A program made the position numbers and the translations under genes. This document shows, one piece after another, positions 1-7,908 of a DNA stretch of 64,000 nucleotides; within the stretch, counting starts at the first letter, position 1, and each line of letters opens with the position of its first letter. Location of the stretch: positions 2,604,001 to 2,668,000 of the forward strand of contig NZ_VFPH01000001.1 in the NCBI RefSeq assembly GCF_006717045.1, in the 5' to 3' direction. The notes beneath the pieces were generated by a model. It was given only the letters and a program-made list of their open reading frames with translations, made no database searches and had not been told where the DNA came from. The stretch is from Pseudonocardia cypriaca. GTDB taxonomy: Bacteria > Actinomycetota > Actinomycetes > Mycobacteriales > Pseudonocardiaceae.

Positions 1-1
1 G

Positions 2-514
2 GACTTCCTCGACGCGGGGCCCGCCCCGGTGTTCATCGGCTTCGGCAGCATGGCCGCCGGTCAGGACGGCTGGCTGTCCGAGACCGTCGCCGAGGCGGTG
101 CGGCGCGCCGGCGTGCGGGCCGTGGTGCAGGCCGGGTGGGCCGGGCTGGAGAGCGCCGGCCCCGACGTGCTGACCATCGGCGACGTCCCCCACTCGTGGT
201 TGTTCCCCCAGATGGCCGCCGTGGTGCACCACGGCGGCGCCGGGACCACCGGTGCCGCCTTCATCGCCGGCACGCCGTCGGTCGCGGTACCGGTCTACGC
301 CGACCAGCCGCTCTGGGGCGAACGGATCCGCGCGCTCGGCGCCGGCCCGGCACCCCTGCCGTTCACGGCGCTGACCGCGCAGACCCTCGCCGAGCGCATC
401 CGCGACCTGCAGACCGGGCGGCACCGGACCGCGGCGGCCGAGATCGGCAGGCGCGTGCGCACCGAGGACGGCGCGGCCCGCGTGGTCGAGGCGCTCAGCA
501 CGCTCCCCGGCTGA
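2..514 (+). CDS. GT1-family glycosyltransferase, C-terminal part (5' end outside window)
   Basis: This is the C-terminal half of a UGT/MGT-type glycosyltransferase that moves a sugar from a nucleotide donor to a small molecule or lipid. The open frame runs in from the left edge, so the N-terminal acceptor domain is missing. The donor-binding signature is clear: FIGFGSM opens the C-terminal Rossmann domain, then VVHHGGAGTT and the D-Q motif of YADQPLWG follow. This layout matches antibiotic and sterol glycosyltransferases of actinobacteria. The acceptor cannot be judged from this fragment. The gene converges on the beta-helix gene with only 6 bases between stops. Confidence 0.9.
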   Translation, partial: DFLDAGPAPVFIGFGSMAAGQDGWLSETVAEAVRRAGVRAVVQAGWAGLESAGPDVLTIGDVPHSWLFPQMAAVVHHGGAGTTGAAFIAGTPSVAVPVYADQPLWGERIRALGAGPAPLPFTALTAQTLAERIRDLQTGRHRTAAAEIGRRVRTEDGAARVVEALSTLPG

Positions 515-520
515 GGCGGC

Positions 521-1861
521 TCAGCAGGGCTGGTCGACGCCCGCGGGCGCGTCCTCGCCGAGGCTGCCTCCCCGCACCTCGTTGCCGCACATCTGCCCCT
601 GCTGGGCATTCGACTCGACCTGGAACGCCTCCGTCGCGACGTCGGAGATCTGGTTGCCCTCGACGACGTTGCCGCCCTTGTCGTAGCCGCTGTCGCTCTT
701 GACCTTGATGGCGACGGCCTCCGAGCCGCTGATCGTGTTGTTGCGCACGACGTTGTTGTGCCCGCGCAGCTCGACGTTGCTGCCGTCGAACTCGGCGCTC
801 TCGGCGTTCCCGAAGCACTGGTTGTTCTCGAACACGTTGTCGTGCGCGTTCTCCTTGACGTTGAAGCACTCCGAGCCGAAGGTGCGGATGATGTTGCCGG
901 TGACCTGGTTGCCGGAGCTCGGGTCGTTGTCGGCCATCGGCTGGCCGTCCGACTTCGGGCTGGTGCCGATGTAGACGCCCTCGCCGTTGTGGAACTCGAA
1001 CCGCTCGCCGCCGTCGCTCTTCTTGCCGAACAACCCGCAGTACTGGATCACGGAGTCGGCGATGATGTTGTCGGTTGCGTTGTTGCGCAGCCGGACGCAC
1101 TCACCGCCCGCGCCGCTGAGGAACATGTTGCGGATCTCGATGCCGGTGATGTCGCGCGCCTGGTCGGACGCACCGACGTAGATCAACCGCCCGTCCTCGA
1201 CGTCCCTGGCCACGCTCTGCTTGAACGCCGTGATCGCCGACAGGTCCTCGGGGAACGGCCGGCCCTTCAGCTTCTCCTGGCCGTCGATCGTGAAGCCCTC
1301 GAGCACGTAGTAGCTGTGGTCGATGCTGAAGACGCGGGCGGTGCCGTACACGGTGGCCTGGTAGCGGCCGGACCGGTCCTGGCCGGTCTCCGGGCCCTTG
1401 ATCGTGATCGGCGCGCCCGGTTCCCCGTCGCGCTGGGTGGCGAGCTGCTCGCGGTACTCGCCCGGCGCCAGGTTGATCGTCGTGCCGGGCCGGGCCTCGT
1501 CCAGCGCCTTCTGGATGGTCTGGAACGGCGCGCCCTGGGAGCCGTCGCTCGAGTCGTTGCCGGCGGGGTCGACGTAGAGCTGCGGCCCGGTGGGGACGGG
1601 CGCAGGCGTCTGGCCGGGTGGTGGCGGGGGCGGCGTGGCTCCAGGGGTGATCACCAGCAGCACGGCGACGAGCACCGCAGCGGCCGCGGCGGCGCCCAGC
1701 GCCAGGTTGCGCCACAAGCGGGACTGCCGGGCTACGGGCCCGGCGGGCGGCGTGTTGCGGACCTGGACCACAGATTCCCCGATCGTTCCGGCGTGCTCGG
1801 GTGCACGCTCTGCGAACGATGATGCCCGCACCGTGCTGAGCCCATCACCAGAGGGGCCCAT
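521..1861 (-). CDS. membrane-anchored right-handed beta-helix protein
   Basis: This 446-residue protein has a short cytoplasmic N-terminus, one hydrophobic segment at about residues 50-71, a Pro-rich linker, and an extracytoplasmic parallel beta-helix. The helix opens with YVDPAGNDSSDG followed by a PFQTIQKAL segment, the entry typical of DUF1565/pectate-lyase-like folds. Later turns are rich in Asn ladders (GNQVTG, DNVFEN, HNNVVRNNT). Such proteins are usually polysaccharide lyases, epimerases or carbohydrate binders. No catalytic triad can be assigned from sequence alone. The first Met is used as start, but a GTG about 30 codons inside is also possible. The substrate is unknown. Confidence 0.75.
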   Translation of the reverse strand: MGPSGDGLSTVRASSFAERAPEHAGTIGESVVQVRNTPPAGPVARQSRLWRNLALGAAAAAAVLVAVLLVITPGATPPPPPPGQTPAPVPTGPQLYVDPAGNDSSDGSQGAPFQTIQKALDEARPGTTINLAPGEYREQLATQRDGEPGAPITIKGPETGQDRSGRYQATVYGTARVFSIDHSYYVLEGFTIDGQEKLKGRPFPEDLSAITAFKQSVARDVEDGRLIYVGASDQARDITGIEIRNMFLSGAGGECVRLRNNATDNIIADSVIQYCGLFGKKSDGGERFEFHNGEGVYIGTSPKSDGQPMADNDPSSGNQVTGNIIRTFGSECFNVKENAHDNVFENNQCFGNAESAEFDGSNVELRGHNNVVRNNTISGSEAVAIKVKSDSGYDKGGNVVEGNQISDVATEAFQVESNAQQGQMCGNEVRGGSLGEDAPAGVDQPC

Positions 1862-1910
1862 CCGGGTGACGGGTCAGGTCGCTGTTATGCGCCCGCGGGA
1901 GCGTGGGAGG

Positions 1911-2939
1911 TCACGCGTTCGGCGGAGGTGCTGTGCTCTCGCGGACGATCAGGTCGGTGGCGAGCTCGACGCGGCGCAGGGGCGGGTCCTCGCCCCTGGC
2001 CAGCTGGAGCAGCATCGTGGTGGCGGTGACGGCCTGGGTGCGCAGCTGCTGGTCGACGGTGGTGAGCGCGGGCCCGGTCCAGCCCGCGAGGGGCAGGTCG
2101 TCGTAGCCCACCACGGAGAGGTCGCGCGGCACGTCCAGGCCCAGCTCGCGGGCGGCGCGCAGCACCCCGAGGGCCTGCATGTCGGAGCCGGCGAACACGG
2201 CGGTCGGCCGGTCGGCACGGCCGAGCAGCTCCTTGCCGTGCCGGTACCCGCCGTCGACGGTGAAGTCGCCGTGCCGGATGAGCGCGGGGTCGACCGGCAC
2301 GCCCGCCTCGTCGTGGGCGCTGCGGAACCCGTCGATGCGCGCCCGCGAGCAGAGGACGTCCTCGGGTCCGGAGATGACCGCGAGGCGCCGGTGACCCAGG
2401 CCGATCAGGTGCCGGGTGGCCGCGAGGCCACCGCCCCAGTTGTTGGAGCCGACGGTGGGCACGCCACCGGGTAGCTCGCCGGAGGTGTCGACGACCACGA
2501 ACGGGATGGACCGGCTCTCCAGCTGGTACTGCTGCTCCTGCCCGAGCGTGGACAGCACGAGGATGACGCCCTGCGGGCGGCGGGCGAGCACGGCGTCGAC
2601 CCATTCCTGCTGCGGCCGGTGTGCGCCGCCGAGCTCGGAGAGCACCACGCCGACGCCCGCTGCCGCCGCGGTGGTCTCCACCCCGCGGACGATCTCGATG
2701 GCCCACGCCGAGTCGAGCTCGTGGAAGGCGAGGTCGAGCAGCGGAGGACCGGCGGTCGCGGGGCGGCGGGGCCTGCGCTTGTAGCGGTGGCGGGCCAGCG
2801 CGGCCTCGACGCGGGCCCGGGTCCCGGGTGCGACGTCGGAGCGGCCGTTGAGCACCTTCGACACGGTCGGGACGGACACGCCGACCTCCGCGGCGATCGC
2901 GGAGATCGTCGCCGCGGGACGGGGGATGGGGTTGGGCAT
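1911..2939 (-). CDS. LacI-family transcriptional regulator
   Basis: This is a 342-residue LacI/GalR repressor. The N-terminal helix-turn-helix with hinge is plain (ISAIAAEVGVSVPTVSKVLN), followed by a periplasmic-binding-protein-like ligand domain ending in the usual TTVDQQ segment. The Met at 2939 is preferred because it begins right before the HTH; an in-frame Met 30 bases upstream is the alternative. LacI proteins usually sense a sugar. The beta-helix gene on the same strand, about 50 bases downstream, could be in the same transcript. No sugar transporter is visible nearby, so the effector is unknown. Confidence 0.9.
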   Translation of the reverse strand: MPNPIPRPAATISAIAAEVGVSVPTVSKVLNGRSDVAPGTRARVEAALARHRYKRRPRRPATAGPPLLDLAFHELDSAWAIEIVRGVETTAAAAGVGVVLSELGGAHRPQQEWVDAVLARRPQGVILVLSTLGQEQQYQLESRSIPFVVVDTSGELPGGVPTVGSNNWGGGLAATRHLIGLGHRRLAVISGPEDVLCSRARIDGFRSAHDEAGVPVDPALIRHGDFTVDGGYRHGKELLGRADRPTAVFAGSDMQALGVLRAARELGLDVPRDLSVVGYDDLPLAGWTGPALTTVDQQLRTQAVTATTMLLQLARGEDPPLRRVELATDLIVRESTAPPPNA

Positions 2940-3110
2940 GCGGGACACCTCGGAGGATGGGCGTCGCAACTATCGGGGGGACGGTAGCAGGAGCAGGGGG
3001 TCAACGGTTCGTTCGCGACCACCTCCTGGGTCGGCCGACGACATCGGGGGCAACACCGAAACTTGCGGCATCCGCGTCCCGCGGATGGCGCCGAGCGCCG
3101 GCGAGGGGTG

Positions 3111-3142
3111 AGTAACCGGAAACCTGGGTATATATGGTTACT
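3111..3142. promoter_or_regulatory. inverted repeat AGTAACC-N18-GGTTACT upstream of the GNAT gene
   Basis: Perfect 7-base arms at 3111-3117 and 3136-3142 flank an AT-rich core containing TATATAT, unusual in this GC-rich sequence. It ends 29 bases before the acetyltransferase start, so it probably overlaps that promoter and acts as an operator. A near-copy with the same 18-base spacing lies at the start of the CGNR regulator gene. Confidence 0.55.
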
Positions 3143-3171
3143 TCACGTCAGCGACTCACGGAGGTTCGGCG

Positions 3172-3774
3172 ATGAGCACGGACGAACGCGGTAAGGCGCG
3201 AGCAAAAGGCGCCCTCGACGTCCGGGAGCTTTGCGCGAAGACCTGGGGCGACTTCGAGCGCGTGCTCGGTTCGAACGGCGGCGCTCGCGGGTGCTGGTGC
3301 ATGCACTGGCGGCTGTCGATCTCGGAATGGATGGAGGGCAAGGGCGAGGGGAACAGGCGGGCGATGAAGCGGCTGGCCTCGCGCCGACCGGCTCCCGGCG
3401 TGCTCGTGTACGACGGAGACGAGCCGGTGGCCTGGTGCGCCATGGGTCCGCGCAGCTCGTTCCCGCGGGTGGAGCGTTCACCCGTGCTGGCCGGCATCGA
3501 CGACGAGCCGGTCTGCGCGATCCCCTGCATCTTCGTCCGTCGGCAGTACCGCGGCGCCGGCCTGCTCCCCGCCGTCCTCGATGCCGTCTGCGATCACGCC
3601 GCGACGCTCGACCACCGGATCGTCGAGGGATATCCCGTCGAGCCCCGCTCCGGGCGGCGCGCGGGTTCCGACACCGCGATGACCGGCGTCGCGAGCGCCT
3701 TCCTCGACGCGGGCTTCACGGAGGTGGCCCGGCGGAAGGCCGATCGCCCGATCATGCGCCGCTCACTCGGCTGA
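3172..3774 (+). CDS. GNAT-family N-acetyltransferase
   Basis: This 200-residue protein has the GNAT core: a strand ending in CIFVRRQYRGAGLLPAVLDAV supplies the acetyl-CoA pyrophosphate loop (R-x-x-G-x-G/A), and DAGFTEVARR is the usual C-terminal beta-strand. Its N-terminal CWCMHWRL Cys-rich motif occurs in a small actinobacterial GNAT subgroup of unknown substrate. A GGAGG ribosome site sits 8 bases before the ATG. It converges on the CGNR gene, 11 bases apart, and shares its inverted-repeat operator type, so the two may be co-regulated. Confidence 0.85.
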   Translation: MSTDERGKARAKGALDVRELCAKTWGDFERVLGSNGGARGCWCMHWRLSISEWMEGKGEGNRRAMKRLASRRPAPGVLVYDGDEPVAWCAMGPRSSFPRVERSPVLAGIDDEPVCAIPCIFVRRQYRGAGLLPAVLDAVCDHAATLDHRIVEGYPVEPRSGRRAGSDTAMTGVASAFLDAGFTEVARRKADRPIMRRSLG

Positions 3775-3785
3775 GCCCGCCGGGC

Positions 3786-4427
3786 TCACGTCGCCGGCCG
3801 GGCCACCTGGCGGTGGCGGCTCGCCTTCTCGCGGTTCCCGCAGGTGCTCATGCTGCACCAGCGTCGGCGTCCTCCCCGCGACGAGTCCAGGAACAGCCAG
3901 CCGCACCGCCCGCACCCCCGGACCCGGTCGGCGGGCAGCGTGAACACCGCGTGCACCGCCAGCAGGGCCAACGCCGTCGCTATCGCACCGGGAACGGCCC
4001 GGTCGGCGGCCAGGTGGCGAAGGTCGACGTCGATGTCCGGGACGTGGCCGGCGCGGAGGCCTGCTCCGCTCCGCTCCAGGAGTGCGCCGAGCGGGCCGGT
4101 GGGGACGGGCTGTCCGCGGGACACCGCGTCGAAGACCGCCCACGCGTGCTCCCGGACGTTTCGGACCTCCTCCACCAGGCCGGCTGCCGCGTCGCCCGGC
4201 GTCGGCGCGCTGTCGAGGAGTCCCACCGACTCGCACCATGTGAGCACGTCCGACGGTGTCTTCAGCAGCTCGTTGTCCGGTGCCGGGTGGGCCCGGTCGA
4301 ACACGGTGTTCGTGAGGTCCAGCATCGGATGACCGCCGACGAACTGCGCGTCCACCCAGGGTGCGCGCGCTCGGGGCGTGGCGAGAGTAACCATTGAAGT
4401 CATTTTATGTGGTTGGTCAGTGGTCAT
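3786..4427 (-). CDS. ABATE/CGNR zinc-finger probable transcriptional regulator
   Basis: This 213-residue protein has the two-part layout of the CGNR family. An N-terminal ABATE-type region starts at FVGGHPMLDLTNTV, and a C-terminal zinc finger reads C-x2-C-G-W-x-F-x-D with a second half C-S-M-x2-CGNR. The finger is thought to bind DNA and ABATE to sense stress ligands. Possible starts are 4427, 4403 and 4394; the first overlaps the stop of the upstream ArsR-GNAT gene by 11 bases. The operator-like repeat at 4386-4417 covers this start region, which would favour a downstream start or translation from a longer transcript, and autoregulation. Confidence 0.8.
   Translation of the reverse strand: MTTDQPHKMTSMVTLATPRARAPWVDAQFVGGHPMLDLTNTVFDRAHPAPDNELLKTPSDVLTWCESVGLLDSAPTPGDAAAGLVEEVRNVREHAWAVFDAVSRGQPVPTGPLGALLERSGAGLRAGHVPDIDVDLRHLAADRAVPGAIATALALLAVHAVFTLPADRVRGCGRCGWLFLDSSRGGRRRWCSMSTCGNREKASRHRQVARPAT
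4386..4417. promoter_or_regulatory. inverted repeat AGTAACC-N18-GGTTGGT at the CGNR gene start
   Basis: The left arm (4386-4392) is identical to the site at 3111. The right arm (4411-4417) keeps GGTT and the last T, the spacing is again exactly 18, and the core is AT-rich (CATTTTATG). It covers the candidate start codons of the CGNR regulator, as expected for an autoregulatory site. Confidence 0.4.
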
Positions 4428-5241
4428 CGGTGCGGCGGCGTTCCAGGAAGACCGTGTCGTGCCAGACCCCGTCGAGCTGGCCGATGCGCTCGCGCACCCC
4501 CAGGGTGCGGAACCCGGCCGACCGGTGGAGGGCGATGGCCGGGCGGTTCTCCGGGAAGAGCGAGGTCTGCAGGGTCCACAGCCCCGCGGCGTCGGCGGCC
4601 GTCACCTGCCGGTGGATCAGCGCCGTGCCGACGCCGCGGCCGCGGTGGTCCGCCCCGACGCACAGCGCGGTCTCGGCGACGCCCGCGTAGCCCGGCACGG
4701 GCCTGGCCGCGGCCCACCCGAGCACGCGGCCGCCCTCCTCGGCGACCCAGCGGTGTTCGGGCAGCCAGGTGCGGTCGAGGGTGCGGCGGTCGGGCACCTC
4801 GGTCTCGAAGCCGGCGTGCCCGGTGGCGAGGCCCTCGGCGTAGATGCGGCGCACGTCCGGCCAGTCGTCCGGGTCGAGGGCGCGCACGGTGACGCCCGGG
4901 GGCGGCTCGGTGGGGCAGCAGGGGCGGGGCGCGAGCATGCCCATCACGGCGTCGGCGGCGTGCGGCAGGCCCGTGCAGCAGGCCTGGTTGACCGACACCA
5001 GGGTGGCGGTGCCCTCCTTGCGCAGGTGCACGAACCCGACGTCGGCGAGCTTGCGCAGGTGGTGCGAGCAGGTGGACTGGCTGATCCCCAGCCGCTCGGT
5101 GAGCGCGCCGACCGTGACCTCCCGGCCCGCGACGGCGATCGCGTGCAGCAGGCGCACCCGCATGGGCTCGGCGAGGCACGCGAACCAGTCCGCGTAGGTC
5201 TCCGCGTCGCGCGGAGCGAGCAGGGGCGTTTCCACCGGCAC
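4417..5241 (-). CDS. ArsR repressor fused to an ArsN/PAT-like acetyltransferase
   Basis: This 274-residue two-domain protein begins with an ArsR winged helix (LACLAEPMRVRLLHAI-type entry; recognition helix ISQSTCSHHLRKL), residues about 1-95. Cys pairs follow (ACCTG and RPCCP) that could form the As(III)/Sb(III) site. The rest is a GNAT domain with the acetyl-CoA loop GADHRGRGVGTAL and a PAT-like end (SAGFRTLGVRERIG, W-H-D). It resembles phosphinothricin/arsinothricin N-acetyltransferases (ArsN). The family role would be metalloid-responsive repression plus detoxification of an amino-acid arsenical. GTG at 5241 is chosen; 5235 is the alternative. It is divergent from a flavoprotein gene, with operator repeats between them. 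Confidence 0.8.
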   Translation of the reverse strand: MPVETPLLAPRDAETYADWFACLAEPMRVRLLHAIAVAGREVTVGALTERLGISQSTCSHHLRKLADVGFVHLRKEGTATLVSVNQACCTGLPHAADAVMGMLAPRPCCPTEPPPGVTVRALDPDDWPDVRRIYAEGLATGHAGFETEVPDRRTLDRTWLPEHRWVAEEGGRVLGWAAARPVPGYAGVAETALCVGADHRGRGVGTALIHRQVTAADAAGLWTLQTSLFPENRPAIALHRSAGFRTLGVRERIGQLDGVWHDTVFLERRRTDDH

Positions 5242-5254
5242 AGCATCGACGAGA

Positions 5255-5316
5255 ATCGATGGTTGTGTCAATCGATGGCGGTCGATACTCTCCTGACTCA
5301 ATCGATGGTTGTCGAT
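5255..5316. promoter_or_regulatory. ArsR-type operators in the divergent ars promoter
   Basis: Two identical-format inverted repeats ATCGA-N6-TCGAT occur at 5271-5286 and 5301-5316, 30 bases apart. A third, decayed half-site ATCGATGGTTG lies at 5255. They occupy the gap between the ArsR-fusion start (5241) and the flavoprotein ATG (5332), so one repressor could control both directions. Confidence 0.65.
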
Positions 5317-5331
5317 GGAAGGTGGTCGGAC

Positions 5332-6627
5332 ATGGACGCGGTGGTCGTCATAGGGGCTGGGCCGGTCGGGTTGGCGGCCGCCGCCCACCTGATCGCGCGG
5401 GGGATCGAGCCGCTGGTGCTGGAGGCGGGCCCGACGGCCGGTGCGGCCGTGCGCGAGTGGGGTCACGTACGGCTGTTCTCCCGGTGGGGCGAGCTGGTCG
5501 ACCCCGCCGGGGAGAAGCTCCTCGCACCCACCAGGTGGCGGGCGCCCGACCCCGATGCCTACCCGACGGGCCACGAGTGGGCGAGCGCGTACCTGCAGCC
5601 GCTCGCCGACGTGCTCGGTGGCCGGGTCCGCTACGGCGCCCGCGTCGTCGGCGTGGCGCGCCGCGGCTGGGACCGGCTCGTCGACGCCGCGCGGGAGCGG
5701 GAGCCATTCACCGTGCGGGTGCGGACGGCGGCGGGGGAGGAGCGGATCGGCGCGCGGGCCGTGATCGACGCCTCCGGCACGTGGGAACGGCCCGGCCCGC
5801 TCGGCGGCGACGGCCTGCCCGCGCTGGGTGAGCAGGCCGCGGAGGAGCGGATCCGTTACCGGCTGCCGGACCTGGCCGACCCCGCCGAACGCGCCCGGTA
5901 CGCCGGCAGGCGGGTGGCGGTCGCCGGGAGCGGGCACTCCGCGCTGACCGCGCTCGTCGCGTTCGCCGAGGCGGGCACCCGGGTCGACTGGCTGCTGCGG
6001 CGGGACGCGGTCGGCGACACCTTCGGCGGCGGGGACGCCGACCAGCTCCCGGCCCGCGGCGCGCTCGGGCAGCGGGCCGCGCGGGCCGTCGCCGCGGGGC
6101 ACATCAGGACTGTGACCGGGTTCCGGACCGCGGCCGTGCACCGGGAGGCGGACGGGCTCGTTCTGGAGTCGTTCGACGGGGCGCGGCTCGCGCCGGTGGA
6201 CGAGGTCGTCGCGCTCACCGGCTTCCGGCCCGACCTGGACTTCCTCGCCGAGGTGCGCCTGGACCTCGACCCGGTGCTGCAGGCGCCGCGCGCGTTGGCC
6301 CCGTTGATCGATCCCAACGTGCACTCCTGCGGCTCAGTGCCCCCGCACGGCGCGATCGAGCTCGCCCAGCCCGAACCCGGCCTCTACCTGGTGGGGATGA
6401 AGTCCTACGGGCGCGCACCGACGTTCCTCGCGCTCACGGGCTACGAGCAGGTCCGTTCCGTCGTCGCCGCGATCGCGGGTGACCGGGCGGCTGCCGAGCG
6501 GGTGGAGCTGGTGCTGCCCGAGACCGGGGTCTGTTCCGGGGGCGGTCTCGCCGACGAGGCGGTGAGCGTCGGCGGGTGCTGCGGGCCGGTTGCCGTGGAG
6601 CTGACGCGCGGCGCTGCGCGCCGCTGA
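5332..6627 (+). CDS. FAD-dependent monooxygenase-like flavoprotein (ArsO-like)
   Basis: This is a 431-residue flavoprotein. It has an N-terminal FAD dinucleotide fold (VVVIGAGPVGLAAAAHL), a second nucleotide fold near residue 200 (VAVAGSGHSALTAL) for NAD(P)H, and an ATG-like TGFRPDLDFL segment. This order is that of flavin-binding monooxygenases and thioredoxin-reductase relatives. The C-terminus carries Cys residues (TGVCSGG and GGCCG) that could bind a metalloid. Divergence from an ArsR fusion and a following MFS gene suggest an ArsO role, but ArsO chemistry is itself poorly defined. Its start lies 16 bases after the last operator. Confidence 0.75.
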   Translation: MDAVVVIGAGPVGLAAAAHLIARGIEPLVLEAGPTAGAAVREWGHVRLFSRWGELVDPAGEKLLAPTRWRAPDPDAYPTGHEWASAYLQPLADVLGGRVRYGARVVGVARRGWDRLVDAAREREPFTVRVRTAAGEERIGARAVIDASGTWERPGPLGGDGLPALGEQAAEERIRYRLPDLADPAERARYAGRRVAVAGSGHSALTALVAFAEAGTRVDWLLRRDAVGDTFGGGDADQLPARGALGQRAARAVAAGHIRTVTGFRTAAVHREADGLVLESFDGARLAPVDEVVALTGFRPDLDFLAEVRLDLDPVLQAPRALAPLIDPNVHSCGSVPPHGAIELAQPEPGLYLVGMKSYGRAPTFLALTGYEQVRSVVAAIAGDRAAAERVELVLPETGVCSGGGLADEAVSVGGCCGPVAVELTRGAARR

Positions 6628-6633
6628 TCGCGG

Positions 6634-7836
6634 GTGCAGCCTGGATCGGTGGGCGAGACGGGCACGCTGGACCGGAGCGGGTTGCGCCGGGTGCTCGCGG
6701 TGCTGTGCGGCACCCAGATCGTCAGCTGGGGCGTGCTCTACTACGCGTTCCCGGTGCTCGCCCCGGCGATGGTCGCCGAGACGGGCTGGTCGCTCGGCAC
6801 GGTCACCGCGGCGTTCTCCCTCGGCCTGGTCGTCGCCGCGGCGGCGGGGATCCCCGCCGGACGGTGGCTGGACCGGTTCGGCCCGCGGCGGGTGATGACG
6901 GCCGGGTCGGTGATCGCGGTCCCGGCCGTGGTCGCGATCGCCACCGCACCAACGCTGCCGTGGTTCTTCGCGGCGTGGGCGCTCGCCGGGCTGGCGATGG
7001 CGGGCGTGCTCTACCCGCCCGCGTTCGCGGCCCTGACGCGGTGGTGGGGTCCGCGCCGGGTCACCGCGCTGACCTCGCTCACCCTGCTGGCCGGCCTGTC
7101 GAGCACGATCTTCGCGCCGGTCACAGCAGCGCTCGTGGCGCACCTGACCTGGCGGCAGTCCTACCTCGTCCTCGCCGCCGTGCTGGCCGTGATCACGGTG
7201 CCGGCGCACCTGTTCGGGCTGCGCGGACCATGGCCCGCGGCGGACCGGCCGGACGACGCGGGCCCCGCCCCGGCGGCGATCGCGCGCAGCCGACCGTTCC
7301 TGCTGCTCGTCGTGGCGATCGCCCTCGGCACGTTCACCGCGTTCGCGGTGGTGGTGAACCAGGTGCCGCTGCTCGTCGAACGGGGCCTGTCCACCACGGT
7401 CGCCGCCTGGGCGCTCGGTCTCGGCGGGCTCGGGCAGGTGCTCGGCAGGCTCGGCTACCCGGCGCTGACGCGGCGCACCGGGGTGCGGATGCGTTCCGTC
7501 CTCATCATCGGGGGCGTCGCCGGCACCACCGCGTTGCTCGCGCTGCTCCCCGGTCCCGCGGTCGCCCTGGTCGCCGCCGCCGTGCTCGCGGGCGCGGCCC
7601 GTGGCGTGTTCACGCTCCTGCAGGCCACCGCCGTCAGCGAGCGCTGGGGCGCGGAGCACTACGGCCGCCTCAACGGGCTGTTCCTCGCGCCGGCGATGGT
7701 GGCCACCGCGCTCGCGCCGTGGGCGGGGGCCGCTCTCGCGGAGGTGTTCGGCGGTTACCCCGCGGTGTTCGTCCTGCTCGCCGCCCTCGCCGCGGTGGCC
7801 GGCGCCCTCGCCGTGGGGACCGTCCCGCGTCGCTAG
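6634..7836 (+). CDS. MFS efflux transporter, probably of the ars module
   Basis: This roughly 400-residue, 12-segment major-facilitator protein has the loop 2-3 motif as GRWLDRFGPRRVM and repeated hydrophobic helices throughout. A GTG start lies 6 bases after the stop of the flavoprotein gene, so the two are almost surely one transcript. By position it would export the arsenical (or its modified product) handled by the ArsR-GNAT fusion and flavoprotein. MFS pumps such as ArsK and ArsJ play this part elsewhere, but this protein could also carry an unrelated drug. Confidence 0.8.
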   Translation: MQPGSVGETGTLDRSGLRRVLAVLCGTQIVSWGVLYYAFPVLAPAMVAETGWSLGTVTAAFSLGLVVAAAAGIPAGRWLDRFGPRRVMTAGSVIAVPAVVAIATAPTLPWFFAAWALAGLAMAGVLYPPAFAALTRWWGPRRVTALTSLTLLAGLSSTIFAPVTAALVAHLTWRQSYLVLAAVLAVITVPAHLFGLRGPWPAADRPDDAGPAPAAIARSRPFLLLVVAIALGTFTAFAVVVNQVPLLVERGLSTTVAAWALGLGGLGQVLGRLGYPALTRRTGVRMRSVLIIGGVAGTTALLALLPGPAVALVAAAVLAGAARGVFTLLQATAVSERWGAEHYGRLNGLFLAPAMVATALAPWAGAALAEVFGGYPAVFVLLAALAAVAGALAVGTVPRR

Positions 7837-7908
7837 GCCGGGTGCATCGGCGACCCGGTCGGGGGATCCACCCGGCGCGTCGCCTTCCGCCCTGGTGACG
7901 ATGCGGGG

